Positions 33,660 through 43,365 of a stretch of 64,000 nt of DNA are shown here, piece by piece. The translations under genes were made by a program, and so were the position numbers. Numbering within the stretch: position 1 is the stretch's first letter; the number at the start of each line of letters is the position of its first letter. This DNA is from an uncultured Ruminococcus sp. (GTDB taxonomy: Bacteria > Bacillota > Clostridia > Lachnospirales > Lachnospiraceae), in assembly GCA_900066355.1 (NCBI GenBank), contig FMEL01000010.1:62001-126000 (forward strand). Reading direction: 5' to 3'. The notes below the pieces were generated by a model. It saw nothing but the letters and a program-made list of their open reading frames with translations, did not search any database and had not been told where the DNA came from.

Positions 33660-36356
33660 TTGTAATACTATAGTAATATTATGTATCTCATCTGAAGACA
33701 ACTGTTCAATCGTCTCTTTTTTCATACAGGCACTTCCGTCTGCTCTTTTTTCTATTTCTTTTTCGTCACAGTACGCCTGAACGATCTGATATTCTCCATA
33801 CTCCTTTTTGTCTGGATTGGAAATGTGAACCTCAAATTTCTTTCCTGCAAATTCCAGATAGAGTGCTGCATTTCCTTCTTTATCAAACTGTTCTGCCATA
33901 AGTGCCGGTGCGATCACAAGATTGCCAATCTCTCCTCTTACTCCAAAAGCTTCTGTGATCATGGTCAGCATATACCAGCTTGCTGCACCGGTAAGATATG
34001 CATACAGCCCTCTTCCATCACTGTCAAAATATTCAGGAAGTCCTGGATACATATAGCTGCTTTCAAAGTTCATTGCCGCATGAAGAAGTGTATTGAGCAC
34101 TTTATATCCTTCTTTTACAAATCCCTGACTGTACAGAGCATTTGCATACATAACTGCCATGTGAGAGAAAACAGCTCCGTTTTCTTTTTCACCATAGGCA
34201 AAGCCGAACATTCTGCCAAGATCAAATTTCTCTTCTCTGAAATTTGTATTCAGTCGATAACCGCCTGCTTTCTCATCGAACAGATATTTATCTGCACTTC
34301 TGCTGATCGCAGCAGTCTGCTCTTTTGTTGCAGTTCCGCTCATGATCGCGAATACCTGGCTGGTCAGCATCATGCGTACACGATCTTTTTCGCAGCACTC
34401 TACCGGATTCTTGTGGTCATCATAATAACCATTGAACCATCCGTCTCCACCATCTGTGATCCATTCATTCTTTCGGATATTTTCCATCATCCAGTCTGCT
34501 TTTTCACGCAGATTTCTGACTATCTCATCAATTCTTACAATCACTGTGTCGCCGCTGATGTTGTGTGCACACTTTTGGGTGTAAGACCCCAGCAGTTTTC
34601 TTTTTTTGTCTGCATTCTCATATAGATCTCTTCCACAGGAAAACAGACATTCCATTTCACTGGCAATCTCAACCCGGTTAATGCCGCTTATGCGTTCCAG
34701 GTTTTCCAGACAGTCTGCAATGTTATTCATATTGCCTGCATAGGCACAGGTAAACGCCACACTCTCACCATTGTCCCACGCCATATCCATGGCATCGTTC
34801 CAGTCGGCTCCATGGAGTTTCATTTCATTATGCTCACCTACATCATAAAAAGCAGTTAAATTCTGCAGAAGAATATGCTCCAGAATTGTTCCGAAATAAA
34901 CCTCTCCGCTCTCTACTTTCTGCTGTTTTCCGTAAGCTGTATTCCATTCTTCATCGTGTGTTGTTCCTCTTCCTGACTGAAGATCTTTGAAATATGGAAC
35001 TTTTTCAAACAGAATATCCATATCGCCGGTCTGATCGATATACAGCTTCGTCGTTCCAAACGGCCAGAATGCATGATCCATCCAGACGCGGGCAATATTA
35101 TTTCTGTCCGCGATAAATTCTCCCTGTTTATTTCCAATAATCGTGGCATTTGTTCCGTCAATACGGACACCGCCATAGTTGGCAACAATCATCTGACGCA
35201 CTACAGCCGGATTCATGATCAGGAGTGCAAGACAGTCCTGCCAGAGATCTCTCCATCCCCGTCCGCCTTTTCCATAGTCGTGGTATGGGAGAAAAGAACA
35301 ACCATAGATTCTTCGCAGTACCGGCTGAAAGCTGATCCATTTCATATAATTATCAGCATCTGCATCACCGGTTTCATAAGATACATTTACTTTTTTCTGC
35401 CAGTAGGATTTCACCTCTTCAAGAACGTTCTGCACCTGCTCTTCTGTTCTGTATTTTGCGACAGTTTTGGCAATACTCTCTTTCTTCTCTGTCAGTCCTG
35501 CCAGTATGATAAAACCTGCTGTTTCCTGCGGCTTTAGCTCAACATCCGCAAAGCGGATGCCTCCCATTGCCTCTTTTCCCTCAGCTCTGCTTCCTGCCTT
35601 TCTGCCTGGCTTGTTCTTTCTTACTGCTTCTGGATTCAGATAAGTACCGCCCTCTCCTATAAACTCCTGCACAGTAGGATAAAATGCCTCCGGCGCATCG
35701 CCTTTTTCTGAATATCCATATACAAAATAGGTGGTATGATTCTTCTGATGACCTCTTTCATCAAAAGACAGCACCGGTGTGACTTCCACACCATATTCTG
35801 TTGTATTGATTCTGTGAAGAAGCGATGTCACATGACGATGATCTCGAATATTGTCCGCGCTTCTTCCATAAAGCGGTATTGCAGCAATCGGAGTGATTTT
35901 TGTCACTTCTTCAGATATATTTTTTATTCTGACCAGTTCAATCTCTGCTGCTCCGTCCACAGCAACAAAAGAAGTGATTTCTGACTGAAGACCATATTTT
36001 GCAGAAGTTCTGGTCACTTTCTGCCACATAAAACCGGCTTCCAGAATGCTTTTATCCTGAGCTTCTGTAAATTTCTGTAATTCCTGCTCGGCTGAAATTC
36101 CCGTTGCAGACCAGCATCCCTTACCTTCTGTACGACACCAGAAATTTCTGGTACTGCGATTATTGTGAAGATTTTCAATACTTACCGGTTCCAAAAGAAA
36201 ATGGTTCTGATCTGTCTTGCTGTCTCCTCCAAGGTTCGGAGTGATACTGGATTTCAGTCCTCCATCACCCGCCAGCGGAAAATACAGACCACTGTAGTTT
36301 TCCGGACTCTGAATGGTAAACGTTCCTTTTTTATCCTGAAATTTTATATATTTCAT
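33657..36356 (-). CDS. GH94-family glycoside phosphorylase (long form)
   Basis: The 899-residue protein has the GH94 layout: N-terminal beta-sandwich, linker, (alpha/alpha)6 barrel and C-terminal sheet. GRGWRDLWQD and ADWNDAMDMA (catalytic Asp in DWND at 518-521) mark the active site. Such enzymes phosphorolyse beta-linked gluco- or chito-oligosaccharides to sugar 1-phosphate. The length exceeds cellobiose phosphorylase (~810), so another linkage is possible (cellodextrin, laminaribiose or beta-1,2 types). It is the last gene of an ABC-transporter operon, 12 bp after the second GH94 gene. Confidence 0.85.
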   Translation of the reverse strand: MKYIKFQDKKGTFTIQSPENYSGLYFPLAGDGGLKSSITPNLGGDSKTDQNHFLLEPVSIENLHNNRSTRNFWCRTEGKGCWSATGISAEQELQKFTEAQDKSILEAGFMWQKVTRTSAKYGLQSEITSFVAVDGAAEIELVRIKNISEEVTKITPIAAIPLYGRSADNIRDHRHVTSLLHRINTTEYGVEVTPVLSFDERGHQKNHTTYFVYGYSEKGDAPEAFYPTVQEFIGEGGTYLNPEAVRKNKPGRKAGSRAEGKEAMGGIRFADVELKPQETAGFIILAGLTEKKESIAKTVAKYRTEEQVQNVLEEVKSYWQKKVNVSYETGDADADNYMKWISFQPVLRRIYGCSFLPYHDYGKGGRGWRDLWQDCLALLIMNPAVVRQMIVANYGGVRIDGTNATIIGNKQGEFIADRNNIARVWMDHAFWPFGTTKLYIDQTGDMDILFEKVPYFKDLQSGRGTTHDEEWNTAYGKQQKVESGEVYFGTILEHILLQNLTAFYDVGEHNEMKLHGADWNDAMDMAWDNGESVAFTCAYAGNMNNIADCLENLERISGINRVEIASEMECLFSCGRDLYENADKKRKLLGSYTQKCAHNISGDTVIVRIDEIVRNLREKADWMMENIRKNEWITDGGDGWFNGYYDDHKNPVECCEKDRVRMMLTSQVFAIMSGTATKEQTAAISRSADKYLFDEKAGGYRLNTNFREEKFDLGRMFGFAYGEKENGAVFSHMAVMYANALYSQGFVKEGYKVLNTLLHAAMNFESSYMYPGLPEYFDSDGRGLYAYLTGAASWYMLTMITEAFGVRGEIGNLVIAPALMAEQFDKEGNAALYLEFAGKKFEVHISNPDKKEYGEYQIVQAYCDEKEIEKRADGSACMKKETIEQLSSDEIHNITIVLQ

Positions 36357-36368
36357 GCTGTCTCCTTT

Positions 36369-38783
36369 TTATGACATGAACAGTTCTACTTCTGTAATCT
36401 CTGTAAGCTTTTCCTGAGGAATATAATTTTCTCCCAGTTCTTCTCTATTGACAATCATCTTCTTGAAACCAGATTCCACGTGTCCCGGATTATGGACTGT
36501 GATATGAAGTTTACATCCGCGGAAATCTTTATCAATTTCAAATTTATCCCATTCTTTCGGAACAGATGGTGCAATTCTCAGTCCGCCAAAGTCAGGACGC
36601 ATACCAAGGATACCTTCTACACACCCTACCATAACGGTAGATGCTGTTCCTGTCAGCCAGTGTACATGAGAGCGTCCGAAATTCGGGCTTGCTTTTCCCT
36701 CTGTAAACTGTCCATAGCAGTATGGTTCCAGTCTTCGGATCTCTGCCCTGTCATTCTGTGCCGCAGGCGCATTTTCCATAAAGTAGCCAAAAGCTCTCTC
36801 TCCATGTCCTCTCAGAGCTTCTGCAAGAATGATCCATCCCTGTGACTGTGAGAAAATCCCTGCATTTTCCTTGGTTCCTGCATTATAGATCACAGCCAGC
36901 GCACCCTCAAATGCATGAGCATGGTATGGAGGATCCATCAGGATTGCTCCATATTCCGTATTCAGTCTCTTATAAACCATATCCAGTGCAAGATCTGCCT
37001 GTGCATCGTCTGCAAGACCACTGATCACCGCCCAGCTCTGCGGATTCAGCCACATATTCGCTTCCGGATCTGTGCGCTTTCCGATCACAGCTCCATCTTC
37101 TGTAAATCCACGGATAAAGCGGTCTTCATTCCAGCAGAGATCCTGGATCAGTTTTCCAAGTTTCTTCTGACTTTCGTTAAGATATTCAATATATTCTTTA
37201 TCCTCTTTGTACTCTGCAAATTCTCTGAGAATCGTCATTGCGTAATAATACTGCAGTGCTACAAAAGTTGACTCTCCATCTTTTCCAAGTCTGAGACAGT
37301 CATTCCAGTCTGCATAAAGACCTGCCGGCATTCCATGTTTTCCAAGATGATTTTCAGAAAATGCAATTGCACGTTTCAGATGTTCATATACGGTTGCCTC
37401 ATCTTTGTTTGCAAACGGAATCACTTCATCCATGAATGCCACATTGCCTGTTTCTGAAACATATTTATAGACTGTAGGGAAGAGCCACAGTGCATCATCT
37501 GCACGATAAGCCGGATGTCCTGTTTCCTGTACATAGGAAGCATCGTCCGGAGTATCTTCATGTCCCGGGTTATGTGTGAATTTTACAAGCGGAAGTCCAC
37601 CGCCGTTATCCACCTGTGCTGAAAGCATGAATCGGATTTTTTCCACCGCCATCTCCGGTGCCAGATGAATCACTCCCTGAATATCCTGAACTGTATCGCG
37701 ATATCCATATCCATTGCGGAGTCCACAGTAGGTAAAAGAAGCTGCCCGTGACCAAATAAAAGTCATAAAACAGTTGTATGCATTCCATGTATTGATCATG
37801 GTATTAAATTCCGGACTTGGGGTTCTGATCTGGAAGTGAGAAAGCTGACCATGCCAGTATTCGATCAGTTCTTCCAGTTCTCTTTTACATACATCCTGGC
37901 AATTTTTGTAATGCTCCACGATTTCGCCCGCTTCTGCATCATCTTTCATTCCAACAAGAAAAGTGATTTCTTTTGTTTCCCCCGGAGCAAGGCTTAAAAC
38001 TGTTGAAAGTGCTCCACAGCTATTCTCATTATAATTTCCCTTATTGCTGAGTTTTCCCGTGATTATGCCCTCTGGATTGTTATATCCGTGATATCTTCCG
38101 AGAAAGCTTTCTTTGTCTCCGCACCAGGAATTCACGTCAGCTCCTGCCAGTCCGAAGAATCTGTTGAATACATTTTTGTTATCAATGTTTTCACCTTCTT
38201 CCAGACGATCCAGGTTTGCATGAATCATCTGACGTACACGGTTCCCTCTGAAAACCGTCTGTGTGATATACTGAGAATACTGAAGATTTACCTGATCCTG
38301 TTCATAGTTACTGTTATTGGTAAATTCCGCATATCCTGTTACTGTGAGTTCACGTTTTTTCTCAGAATAGTTTGTTACTGCCAGACTCCATACTTCATAA
38401 GACTGCTCCAACGGCACATAATATCTTACTTCTGAGTGAATTTCACTGTAGTCTGCCATCATTTTTGTGTATGCTGTTCCATGATGACATTCACTTTTGT
38501 ACGTCTCCAGATCTTTGCCTACCGGCTGCCAGGATGCAGACCAGTAATCCTTACTTTCATTATCACGAAGATAAATATACCGTCCCGGCTGATCAAACTG
38601 ATTGAAAATATATCTCAGGATTCTTCCATTTGCTCCTGATTTTGCAAAACTGTATCCCCCTGCGTTATTTGAAACAATTGCCCCATACTCTGGTGAGCCA
38701 AGATAGTTTACCCACGGTGCCGGTGTATCCGGACGTGTGATCACATATTCCTTTTTTACTTCATCAAAATATCCATATCTCAT
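36369..38783 (-). CDS. GH94-family phosphorylase, cellobiose/chitobiose phosphorylase type
   Basis: The 804-residue protein matches the size and sequence of cellobiose phosphorylase: TPAPWVNYLG near the start, GYGYRDTVQDIQGV, and LYADWNDCLRLGK with the catalytic Asp at 492 in DWND. It would convert an imported beta-glucosyl disaccharide plus phosphate to glucose-1-phosphate and a monosaccharide, saving ATP. AGGAG lies 9 bases before the ATG at 38783; the ATG three codons earlier overlaps it. The specificity (cellobiose, chitobiose or other) is not resolved by eye. Confidence 0.88.
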   Translation of the reverse strand: MRYGYFDEVKKEYVITRPDTPAPWVNYLGSPEYGAIVSNNAGGYSFAKSGANGRILRYIFNQFDQPGRYIYLRDNESKDYWSASWQPVGKDLETYKSECHHGTAYTKMMADYSEIHSEVRYYVPLEQSYEVWSLAVTNYSEKKRELTVTGYAEFTNNSNYEQDQVNLQYSQYITQTVFRGNRVRQMIHANLDRLEEGENIDNKNVFNRFFGLAGADVNSWCGDKESFLGRYHGYNNPEGIITGKLSNKGNYNENSCGALSTVLSLAPGETKEITFLVGMKDDAEAGEIVEHYKNCQDVCKRELEELIEYWHGQLSHFQIRTPSPEFNTMINTWNAYNCFMTFIWSRAASFTYCGLRNGYGYRDTVQDIQGVIHLAPEMAVEKIRFMLSAQVDNGGGLPLVKFTHNPGHEDTPDDASYVQETGHPAYRADDALWLFPTVYKYVSETGNVAFMDEVIPFANKDEATVYEHLKRAIAFSENHLGKHGMPAGLYADWNDCLRLGKDGESTFVALQYYYAMTILREFAEYKEDKEYIEYLNESQKKLGKLIQDLCWNEDRFIRGFTEDGAVIGKRTDPEANMWLNPQSWAVISGLADDAQADLALDMVYKRLNTEYGAILMDPPYHAHAFEGALAVIYNAGTKENAGIFSQSQGWIILAEALRGHGERAFGYFMENAPAAQNDRAEIRRLEPYCYGQFTEGKASPNFGRSHVHWLTGTASTVMVGCVEGILGMRPDFGGLRIAPSVPKEWDKFEIDKDFRGCKLHITVHNPGHVESGFKKMIVNREELGENYIPQEKLTEITEVELFMS

Positions 38784-38971
38784 ATCTCTCATCTCCTGTT
38801 CCAGCTATTCTTCGCCTGATTTTTCTTACACTATACTCTATATCATACTTTGAATATACAAAATACAAGCTGAAAATATCAGATTCGTGACATGAAATGG
38901 GGATGGAGAAAAATATGTTTTCTCCATCCCTATCATTGTCCGGTCACAAATTTCTTCATGACCGGAGTTCT

Positions 38972-40276
38972 TTATTTTTCCAGAGTTTCTATTCTCATTT
39001 TTACATCTGTCTCTATTTCTTTGCCCAGATCATACACGGCATTGGTAATCACCGCTTCACCATCGTTCACAAAAACACTGATCTGGTTCGGATTCACATA
39101 TACTTCGATTTCAAATCCTTTCATCTCCGGTGTCTCAAATTTCACTCTGTGATTCGGATATTTTCCAAAAAGGCAGCTTCTGTCAGTACAGATTTTATCC
39201 CCTTTTCTGGAAATCACATATCCTCCGACATCTACTTTATCCCCATCCTCCAGGGAAAATCTCAGACGATATCCACTTTCGTCCGCCTCAGATGGTGCGG
39301 AGATTTCTTTTGTATATGCCGCCTGAACATTCGGATGAACGCGAAAATAGATATGATTTTTTTTTACTTCTACAACACGTGGAATACACATCATTCCCTG
39401 CCATTTCCCATCCACCGGTTCCGGCATACGAAGCCACGCAGTCAGGATTCTTCTTCCCTCCTCATCGAGGGTGCTCTGTGGTGCATAAAGGTCTGTTCCA
39501 TAATCCAGAAACTGATATTCTTCCGGCAGTTCCATCGCACAGGTTTCTTTATCAAATTTCACCTGCATACAGACGGTCTGTGCATCCTCTGCTTTTCCAT
39601 CTTTAAATAACTGCATCGGTGAAAAGATTACTACCTGCCTGTTATCTACTTCAAAATAATCCGGACATTCCCACATCCAGCCGAAGTTTTCTCTGGTTAC
39701 AGAATTCGCAAATTTCCATTCTTCTCCATCTGTACTTGTAAAGAACAAAAGTTTTCCCTGTTTGTCTTCAATGGTGCTTCCAAGTACCATGTACCATCTC
39801 TCACCGTCTTTCCAGACTTTCGGGTCTCTTGTGTGACGTGCATCTCCGATCCCCTCATCATGAATGACTGGAATCACCGTCTTTTTGTCTTTAATATTAT
39901 CAAAATGCAAGCCATCTTCTGAAGTTATCTTAAGCTGTGCGGAAACAAAATGTTCATCCACACACAAATTGATATCCTCTGGATTTTCTGTAAGATAATT
40001 CACACCGGTATAATACAGCTGCATTTTGCCATCTTCTTCAATGGCGCTTCCGGAAAAACATCCACTCCGGTCATCTGTTTTGCTTGGAAACAGTGCAATC
40101 CCCTGTTCTTCCCAGTTCACCAGATCTTTGCTGACAACATGTCCCCAGTGCATCCGTCCCCAGCGCGGCGCATACGGGAAACACTGGTAAAAAAGATGAT
40201 ACATACCTTTGTAATATATAAAGCCATTCGGGTCATTCATCCAGTAGTCTTTCGGTTTTACATATATTTTCTGCAT
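38972..40276 (-). CDS. GH32-family beta-fructosidase-like enzyme
   Basis: The 434-residue protein has the GH32 five-blade propeller motifs: WMNDPNG with nucleophile D15, RDP at 150-152 (transition-state Asp), and ECPD with acid/base E203, then a short C-terminal beta-sandwich. The family hydrolyses sucrose, sucrose-6-phosphate, fructans or other beta-fructosides. No signal peptide is present, so it acts in the cytosol on what the ABC transporter imports. Its place beside two GH94 phosphorylases is unusual. Confidence 0.9.
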   Translation of the reverse strand: MQKIYVKPKDYWMNDPNGFIYYKGMYHLFYQCFPYAPRWGRMHWGHVVSKDLVNWEEQGIALFPSKTDDRSGCFSGSAIEEDGKMQLYYTGVNYLTENPEDINLCVDEHFVSAQLKITSEDGLHFDNIKDKKTVIPVIHDEGIGDARHTRDPKVWKDGERWYMVLGSTIEDKQGKLLFFTSTDGEEWKFANSVTRENFGWMWECPDYFEVDNRQVVIFSPMQLFKDGKAEDAQTVCMQVKFDKETCAMELPEEYQFLDYGTDLYAPQSTLDEEGRRILTAWLRMPEPVDGKWQGMMCIPRVVEVKKNHIYFRVHPNVQAAYTKEISAPSEADESGYRLRFSLEDGDKVDVGGYVISRKGDKICTDRSCLFGKYPNHRVKFETPEMKGFEIEVYVNPNQISVFVNDGEAVITNAVYDLGKEIETDVKMRIETLEK

Positions 40277-40290
40277 ATTCTGCTCACTTT

Positions 40291-40527
40291 CTATTTTTCT
40301 ATGAATGGACTGATTACTTCCATTGCTTTTTCTGCTTCAGTGCCTTCTGCATGAATTCTCAGATCAACCGCTTTGGACAGATCCACGCTGAAAATTCCCA
40401 TGATTGATTTTGCATCAATCACATATCTTCCGGACACAATGTCTACATCACAGTCCAGACGCGTCACAGCATTGACAAAATCTTTTACTCTTTCTATTGT
40501 CCCTAAAAAAATCTTTACTTCTCGCAT
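40291..40527 (-). CDS. HPr-like protein lacking the catalytic histidine (Crh-like)
   Basis: The 78-residue protein has the HPr fold pattern with the regulatory serine region intact: AKSIMGIFSVDL, S41 corresponding to Ser46. The active-site His15 position holds T10 in FLGTIERVKDF. It cannot carry PTS phosphate but could be phosphorylated by HPr kinase and act with CcpA, as Crh does. The ATG at 40527 is preferred to a GTG four codons earlier that overlaps the AGGAG. It sits between the MsmK ATPase and GH32 genes, which suggests operon-specific regulation. Confidence 0.8.
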   Translation of the reverse strand: MREVKIFLGTIERVKDFVNAVTRLDCDVDIVSGRYVIDAKSIMGIFSVDLSKAVDLRIHAEGTEAEKAMEVISPFIEK

Positions 40528-40541
40528 TATCAACGTCACTC

Positions 40542-41636
40542 CTATAAATAATTCATCTCAGTTTCTTTATCAAAGAAATGAATCTTGGATGGCATAAATA
40601 CAAATTCAATTTCATCTCCAACCTGGCTGATCTCATATTTAGAAACTCGTGCAACTGCCTGGCAGCCTCCGAACTGGAAGTACAGGTTATTCTCATTTCC
40701 CATGACTTCTGTATCTGTGATCACAGCTTTCATTTTATTTTCTTTATAAAGTTCCAGGTTGTGTCCATCCATTTTGAGATCTTCTCCACGGATACCAAGT
40801 GTCATCTCGCCTTCTTTACCATTCAGTTTCTTAAGAATAGCTTCCGGAAGCATCAGTTTATTTCCGTCTTCAAATGTTACTTCGTTTCCTTTTAAGGTAA
40901 CATCAAAGAAGTTCATCTGCGGGGATCCTATAAATCCCGCAACAAATTTATTTACCGGATGATCATATAATTCCATTGGTTTTCCAACCTGCTGGATCAC
41001 GCCCTCTTTCATGATAACGATACGATCAGCCATAGTCATGGCTTCAACCTGGTCATGTGTAACATAGATCGTCGTTGCACCCATTTCACGATGCAGCTTG
41101 CTGATCTCTGTTCTCATGCTGACACGAAGTTTTGCATCCAGATTGGACAGTGGCTCATCCATCAGAAATACCTTCTGATTTTTTACTATTGCACGTCCCA
41201 GTGCAACCCTCTGTCTCTGACCTCCAGAAAGATTCTTCGGCTTTCTGTAACGGAATTCCTGCAGTCCCAGGATATCAATTGCCCAGTCTACTTTTTTCTT
41301 GATCTGGTCTGCTGGCATCTTCATGTTCTTCAGCCCGTATCCGATATTTTTTTCTACGGTCATATGCGGATACAGGGCATAGTTCTGGAATACCATCGCA
41401 ATACCACGGTCTCTCGGTGCTGTCTCGTTCACTCTTTTGCCGTCAATATACAGATCTCCTTCTGTAATCTCTTCGAATCCGGCAATCATACGAAGTGTTG
41501 TGGATTTTCCACATCCAGACGGTCCTACAAATGCGATAAATTCTTTTTCTTCTATATTAAGATTAAAATCATCTACAGATTTGTGTTCTGCTCCTGCATA
41601 TTTTTTTCCGATATGTTTAAATTCTATAAAACTCAT
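40542..41636 (-). CDS. Sugar ABC transporter ATPase (MsmK/UgpC family)
   Basis: The 364-residue ATPase energises the two adjacent permeases. Walker A GPSGCGKST (38-46), signature LSGGQ (136-140), Walker B VFLMDEPLSNLDA and a C-terminal TOBE-like regulatory domain with GIRGEDL are all present. A dedicated ATPase in the operon is notable because many Bacillota share a single MsmK among several transporters. Confidence 0.95.
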   Translation of the reverse strand: MSFIEFKHIGKKYAGAEHKSVDDFNLNIEEKEFIAFVGPSGCGKSTTLRMIAGFEEITEGDLYIDGKRVNETAPRDRGIAMVFQNYALYPHMTVEKNIGYGLKNMKMPADQIKKKVDWAIDILGLQEFRYRKPKNLSGGQRQRVALGRAIVKNQKVFLMDEPLSNLDAKLRVSMRTEISKLHREMGATTIYVTHDQVEAMTMADRIVIMKEGVIQQVGKPMELYDHPVNKFVAGFIGSPQMNFFDVTLKGNEVTFEDGNKLMLPEAILKKLNGKEGEMTLGIRGEDLKMDGHNLELYKENKMKAVITDTEVMGNENNLYFQFGGCQAVARVSKYEISQVGDEIEFVFMPSKIHFFDKETEMNYL

Positions 41637-41642
41637 AATTCA

Positions 41643-42494
41643 TTAACCCTCCTTGGAACCAGTTGATGTTACACCTTCTACAATCTGTTTGGAGAACAGT
41701 GCATAAATAATAATAACAGGGATTGTGATCAGTGTGATTACTGCAAGTGTCTGTCCCATTGTTGTATTGTCATTGGATGTTATGGAGTTCAGACCAATCT
41801 GCGCGGTCAGAAGATCACTGGATGTAAATACAAGTGACGGCCAGAGATAGTCATTCCATACTCCAAGGAATGTAAACACACTGACAGTTGCAACGACTGT
41901 CTTTGACATTGGCAATACCATGGTAAAGAAATATTTTACCGGACTGCAGAAGTCAAGCTGTGCCGCCTCATAAACATCATCCGGCAGACTTACGAAAACC
42001 TGTCGGAACAGAAAGATATTAAACGGATTCACGATCATTGGAAGTACATATCCAATCACGGTATTCAGTAGTCCTGCTTTTGCAATGATCAGAAAGTGTA
42101 TCGTGATAACGGTTTCTGTCGGTACGATCAGAAGCATCATGATGATCAAAAGCCACTGGTCGCGGAATGGAAAGTTAATCTTTGCAAGTGCATAGCCTGC
42201 AAGTCCGTTTACAATAACCCCAAGTACGATCAGCAGTGCCGCATATCCCAGAGTATTAATCATGTAACGAAGGAAATTGGTATCTGTCAGAATCGTAATA
42301 TAGTTTTCAAAATAATTTCCATTTAAAGCAGGAGGAATAAATGCTGCTATGGAATTCATATCTGCTGTGATCGCTGCATCTGGTTTAAAGGAGTTTGCAA
42401 GCATCCAGATAACCGGAAACAGGAAGAATACAGAGAGTAGCAGCAAAACAACTGCCAGAACCCAGTTAAATGTTTTTTGCTTTTTTGTTAACAT
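41643..42494 (-). CDS. Sugar ABC transporter permease (MalG type)
   Basis: The 283-residue membrane protein has six predicted helices and the EAA loop (YEAAQLDFCSPVKYF). It starts inside the upstream permease gene (overlap 42466-42494), so translation is coupled. It forms the channel with its partner and the MsmK ATPase. Confidence 0.92.
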   Translation of the reverse strand: MLTKKQKTFNWVLAVVLLLLSVFFLFPVIWMLANSFKPDAAITADMNSIAAFIPPALNGNYFENYITILTDTNFLRYMINTLGYAALLIVLGVIVNGLAGYALAKINFPFRDQWLLIIMMLLIVPTETVITIHFLIIAKAGLLNTVIGYVLPMIVNPFNIFLFRQVFVSLPDDVYEAAQLDFCSPVKYFFTMVLPMSKTVVATVSVFTFLGVWNDYLWPSLVFTSSDLLTAQIGLNSITSNDNTTMGQTLAVITLITIPVIIIYALFSKQIVEGVTSTGSKEG

Positions 42495-43365
42495 GTTTTT
42501 TCTCCTCCTTTCCTTTGGTCAGTACATTCTGTATGATCGTCAGGATAACAACAAATATTGTAAATACAATTGCCATTGTTGATGCAAGTCCCATCTCCCA
42601 GTTCATTGTGCCGGTTTCATAAATATCATATACAAGTGTGTATGTTGAGTGATCCGGTCCTCCACCTGTCATGACCATCGGCTGTACCAGCATACGGAAC
42701 GCACCGATTGTAACAGTGATAAAAACGAAAACGCAGAGAGGTTTCAGTTCCGGAAGTGTAATGTCTTTAAATTTCTGCCATCCACTTGCATGATCCATTT
42801 CTGCTGCTTCATAAAGTGCCGGATTAATATTCTGGAGTCCACCAAGGAAGATGATCATCTGATATCCGACACCCTGCCATACACTCATAACTGCGATGGA
42901 CGGAAGCGCCTGTTTTGCACTATGGATAAATGGCTGTGCATTGATTCCAATGTGTGCAAGCATTGTATTTAAGATTCCTTCCGGGCTGTAGATGTCCATC
43001 CAGAGTGTGGATACAACTGCCAGAGACATTACAACCGGGATAAAAAATGCTACTTTGAAGTATTTTTTACAATGTGTGACTTTGTTGATTGCAAGTGCCA
43101 GAACAAGTGCTCCGATACACTGGCAAGGAACGATGATAATTACAAATTTCACCGTATTGAAGAAGGATTTTACAAACAGTTCATCCTTAAAAATATTAAT
43201 GTAGTTTTCAAGGCCCACAAAATGTGTCATATCCGGATTCAGCGCAAAGTAATCTGTAAAACTGAATACCAGTGTCAACACCATCGGCAGGAATAAAAAC
43301 AGCGTAAGAAGTATCAGTGCCGGGCCAAAGAAAGCCATTCCTAAAATTGATTCTTTTTTCTTCAT
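42466..43365 (-). CDS. Sugar ABC transporter permease (MalF type)
   Basis: The 299-residue permease has six helices and the EAA-type loop (YEAAEMDHASGWQKF). It begins where the binding-protein gene ends (shared base 43365) and overlaps the next permease by 29 bp. Confidence 0.92.
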   Translation of the reverse strand: MKKKESILGMAFFGPALILLTLFLFLPMVLTLVFSFTDYFALNPDMTHFVGLENYINIFKDELFVKSFFNTVKFVIIIVPCQCIGALVLALAINKVTHCKKYFKVAFFIPVVMSLAVVSTLWMDIYSPEGILNTMLAHIGINAQPFIHSAKQALPSIAVMSVWQGVGYQMIIFLGGLQNINPALYEAAEMDHASGWQKFKDITLPELKPLCVFVFITVTIGAFRMLVQPMVMTGGGPDHSTYTLVYDIYETGTMNWEMGLASTMAIVFTIFVVILTIIQNVLTKGKEEKKHVNKKAKNI

